A DNA stretch of 6,181 nt. Source: Anaerolineae bacterium (GTDB taxonomy: Bacteria; Chloroflexota; Anaerolineae; 4572-78; NAK82). Shown in pieces: positions 5,564 through 6,181 of the stretch. The notes under the pieces were generated by a model. That model did not search any database, was not told the origin of the DNA, and saw only the letters and a list, made by a program, of their open reading frames with translations. The stretch lies in the NCBI GenBank assembly GCA_025062175.1, contig JANXAX010000160.1, positions 1-6,181 of the forward strand. The letters are read 5' to 3'. Positions within the stretch are counted from its first letter, which is position 1; each line of letters begins with the position of its first letter. Made by a program: the position numbers and the translations under genes.

Positions 5564-5779
5564 TTATTTCATCGCGCGCAGCTCCTTGTCGCGCGCGATG
5601 ATTTCCTCTTTGGATGCCCCTTGTAGCCATTCCGGATCGAGGGCCACGCCCTGCTCCTCGGCCAGGGTCGGGAGCGCCTGGAGCGGACGGACGCGTTCCG
5701 GGTCCTCATCTTTGTCGGGGCCGTGGGAAGGTGCGGCCTTGGGTCGTAATGCCCCGACTGGCTTCCCATCTATTCTCAC
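5564..5779 (-). CDS. Small ORF abutting the array, probably 5'-truncated
   Basis: The frame ends at TAA (5564-5566). The only early start is a GTG at 5777-5779, the first three bases (minus strand) of the degenerate terminal CRISPR repeat; a stop (TAG) lies four codons further upstream and no Shine-Dalgarno site is seen. The first 12 codons are repeat sequence (RIDGKPVGALR). From about 5742 onward the codons look genuine, with mostly G/C third positions and a charged sequence: PDKDEDPERVRPLQ, then LPTLAEEQGVALDPEWLQ, then SKEEIIARDKELRAMK, likely a helical C-terminus. The simplest reading is the 3' end of a gene whose 5' part was lost where it meets the array. A translated repeat-gene fusion of 71 aa is possible but unsupported. 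It lies 37 nt before the 65-aa gene on the same strand. No family is recognised. Confidence 0.4.
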   Translation of the reverse strand: MRIDGKPVGALRPKAAPSHGPDKDEDPERVRPLQALPTLAEEQGVALDPEWLQGASKEEIIARDKELRAMK

Positions 5780-6181
5780 ACAAGACCACTACGGTTTTGT
5801 AGAAGTAGAGTTGTTCCCAACAGTCTCGGTCGTAATGCCCCGAAGGGCTTCCCATCTATTCTCACGACTTGAGCAAGCTCACACCGCAGGAGCGGGTGAA
5901 TTATTAGTCGTAATGCCCCGAAGGGCTTCCCATCTATTCTCACGAGGTCGTGATCTCGGGGGGCGTCTACGTGCAGGTGATATCTGTCGTAATGCCCCGA
6001 AGGGCTTCCCATCTATTCTCACGGATCTAATTGAGAAGTTTCAGGCGCGCCGTGGTTGGAAGTCGTAATGCCCCGAAGGGCTTCCCATCTATTCTCACAG
6101 CAAACGAACGACGCGCAGTCGCTGGAACTCGCTATGTTACTTAGTCGTAATGCCCCGAAGGGCTTCCCATCTATTCTCACG
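5743..6181 (-). CRISPR. CRISPR array, six 37-bp repeats visible, continues past the right edge
   Basis: Repeats are at 5743-5779, 5829-5865, 5907-5943, 5986-6022, 6062-6098 and 6144-6180. The last five are identical. The first differs at 5758 and 5759, which breaks the innermost pair of the GCCC/GGGC stem (repeat positions 9-12 and 17-20). Spacers are 49, 41, 42, 39 and 45 nt and all unlike each other. On the minus strand the repeat begins GTGAGAATAG and ends ATTACGAC, similar to the ATTGAAAC handle of many type I and III crRNAs, with the stem just before it. Handle position and the degenerate left repeat both suggest minus-strand transcription with the leader to the right. The variable spacer length is common in type III and some type I systems; the type cannot be fixed because no cas gene is in view. 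Confidence 0.97.

Noticed and set aside
5776..6068. ORFs running through the CRISPR array on both strands
   Set aside because: They consist of translated repeats and spacers, with repeated peptide such as DGKPFGALR; they are products of the repeat structure.

Overview
The window looks like a GC-rich bacterial chromosome segment. Gene style (tandem D-Ala-D-Ala-ligase-like ATP-grasp proteins, a Cytidylate_kin2-type kinase, a small PD-(D/E)XK-like protein, uridine kinase, a GT4 glycosyltransferase) and codon use suggest Chloroflexota or a similar, possibly thermophilic, lineage. That is an inference from family resemblance; no rRNA or marker gene is present to confirm it.

Left part (1-4518), all on the plus strand. 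Two adjacent ATP-grasp ligases come first: the C-terminal part of one, then a complete one whose ribosome binding site overlaps the end of the first. A 190-nt gap with several stem-loops follows. Next comes a tight run: cytidylate-kinase-like protein, a PD-(D/E)XK-like hypothetical (ATGA overlap), uridine kinase (udk) and a GT4-type glycosyltransferase. The spacings (-4, 48 and 22 nt) suggest one transcript, centred on nucleotide phosphorylation with an appended sugar transferase.

Right part (4519-6181). About 390 nt without a convincing gene carry hairpins and a short tandem repeat. The window ends in a CRISPR array (5743 to past the right edge) with six 37-bp repeats and spacers of 39-49 nt. 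The leftmost repeat is degenerate, and the repeat's stem-loop and last eight bases (read on the minus strand) resemble known crRNA handles. Both point to transcription right to left, with the leader and any cas genes outside the window.

The most interesting signal is a diverged copy of the same 37-bp repeat at 4992-5028 (28/37 identical, 8 of 9 differences transitions), separated from the array by 714 bp. That 714-bp block holds minus-strand small genes: a 65-aa acidic protein with a strong Shine-Dalgarno sequence and a large hairpin after its stop, preceded by an ORF whose only upstream start lies inside the terminal CRISPR repeat. A weaker repeat-like stretch (22/37) lies 47 nt beyond the diverged copy, within the array's spacer-length range. 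Together these could be a decayed end of the array invaded by a small-gene cassette, or a crRNA-like repeat-spacer-repeat unit next to small genes.
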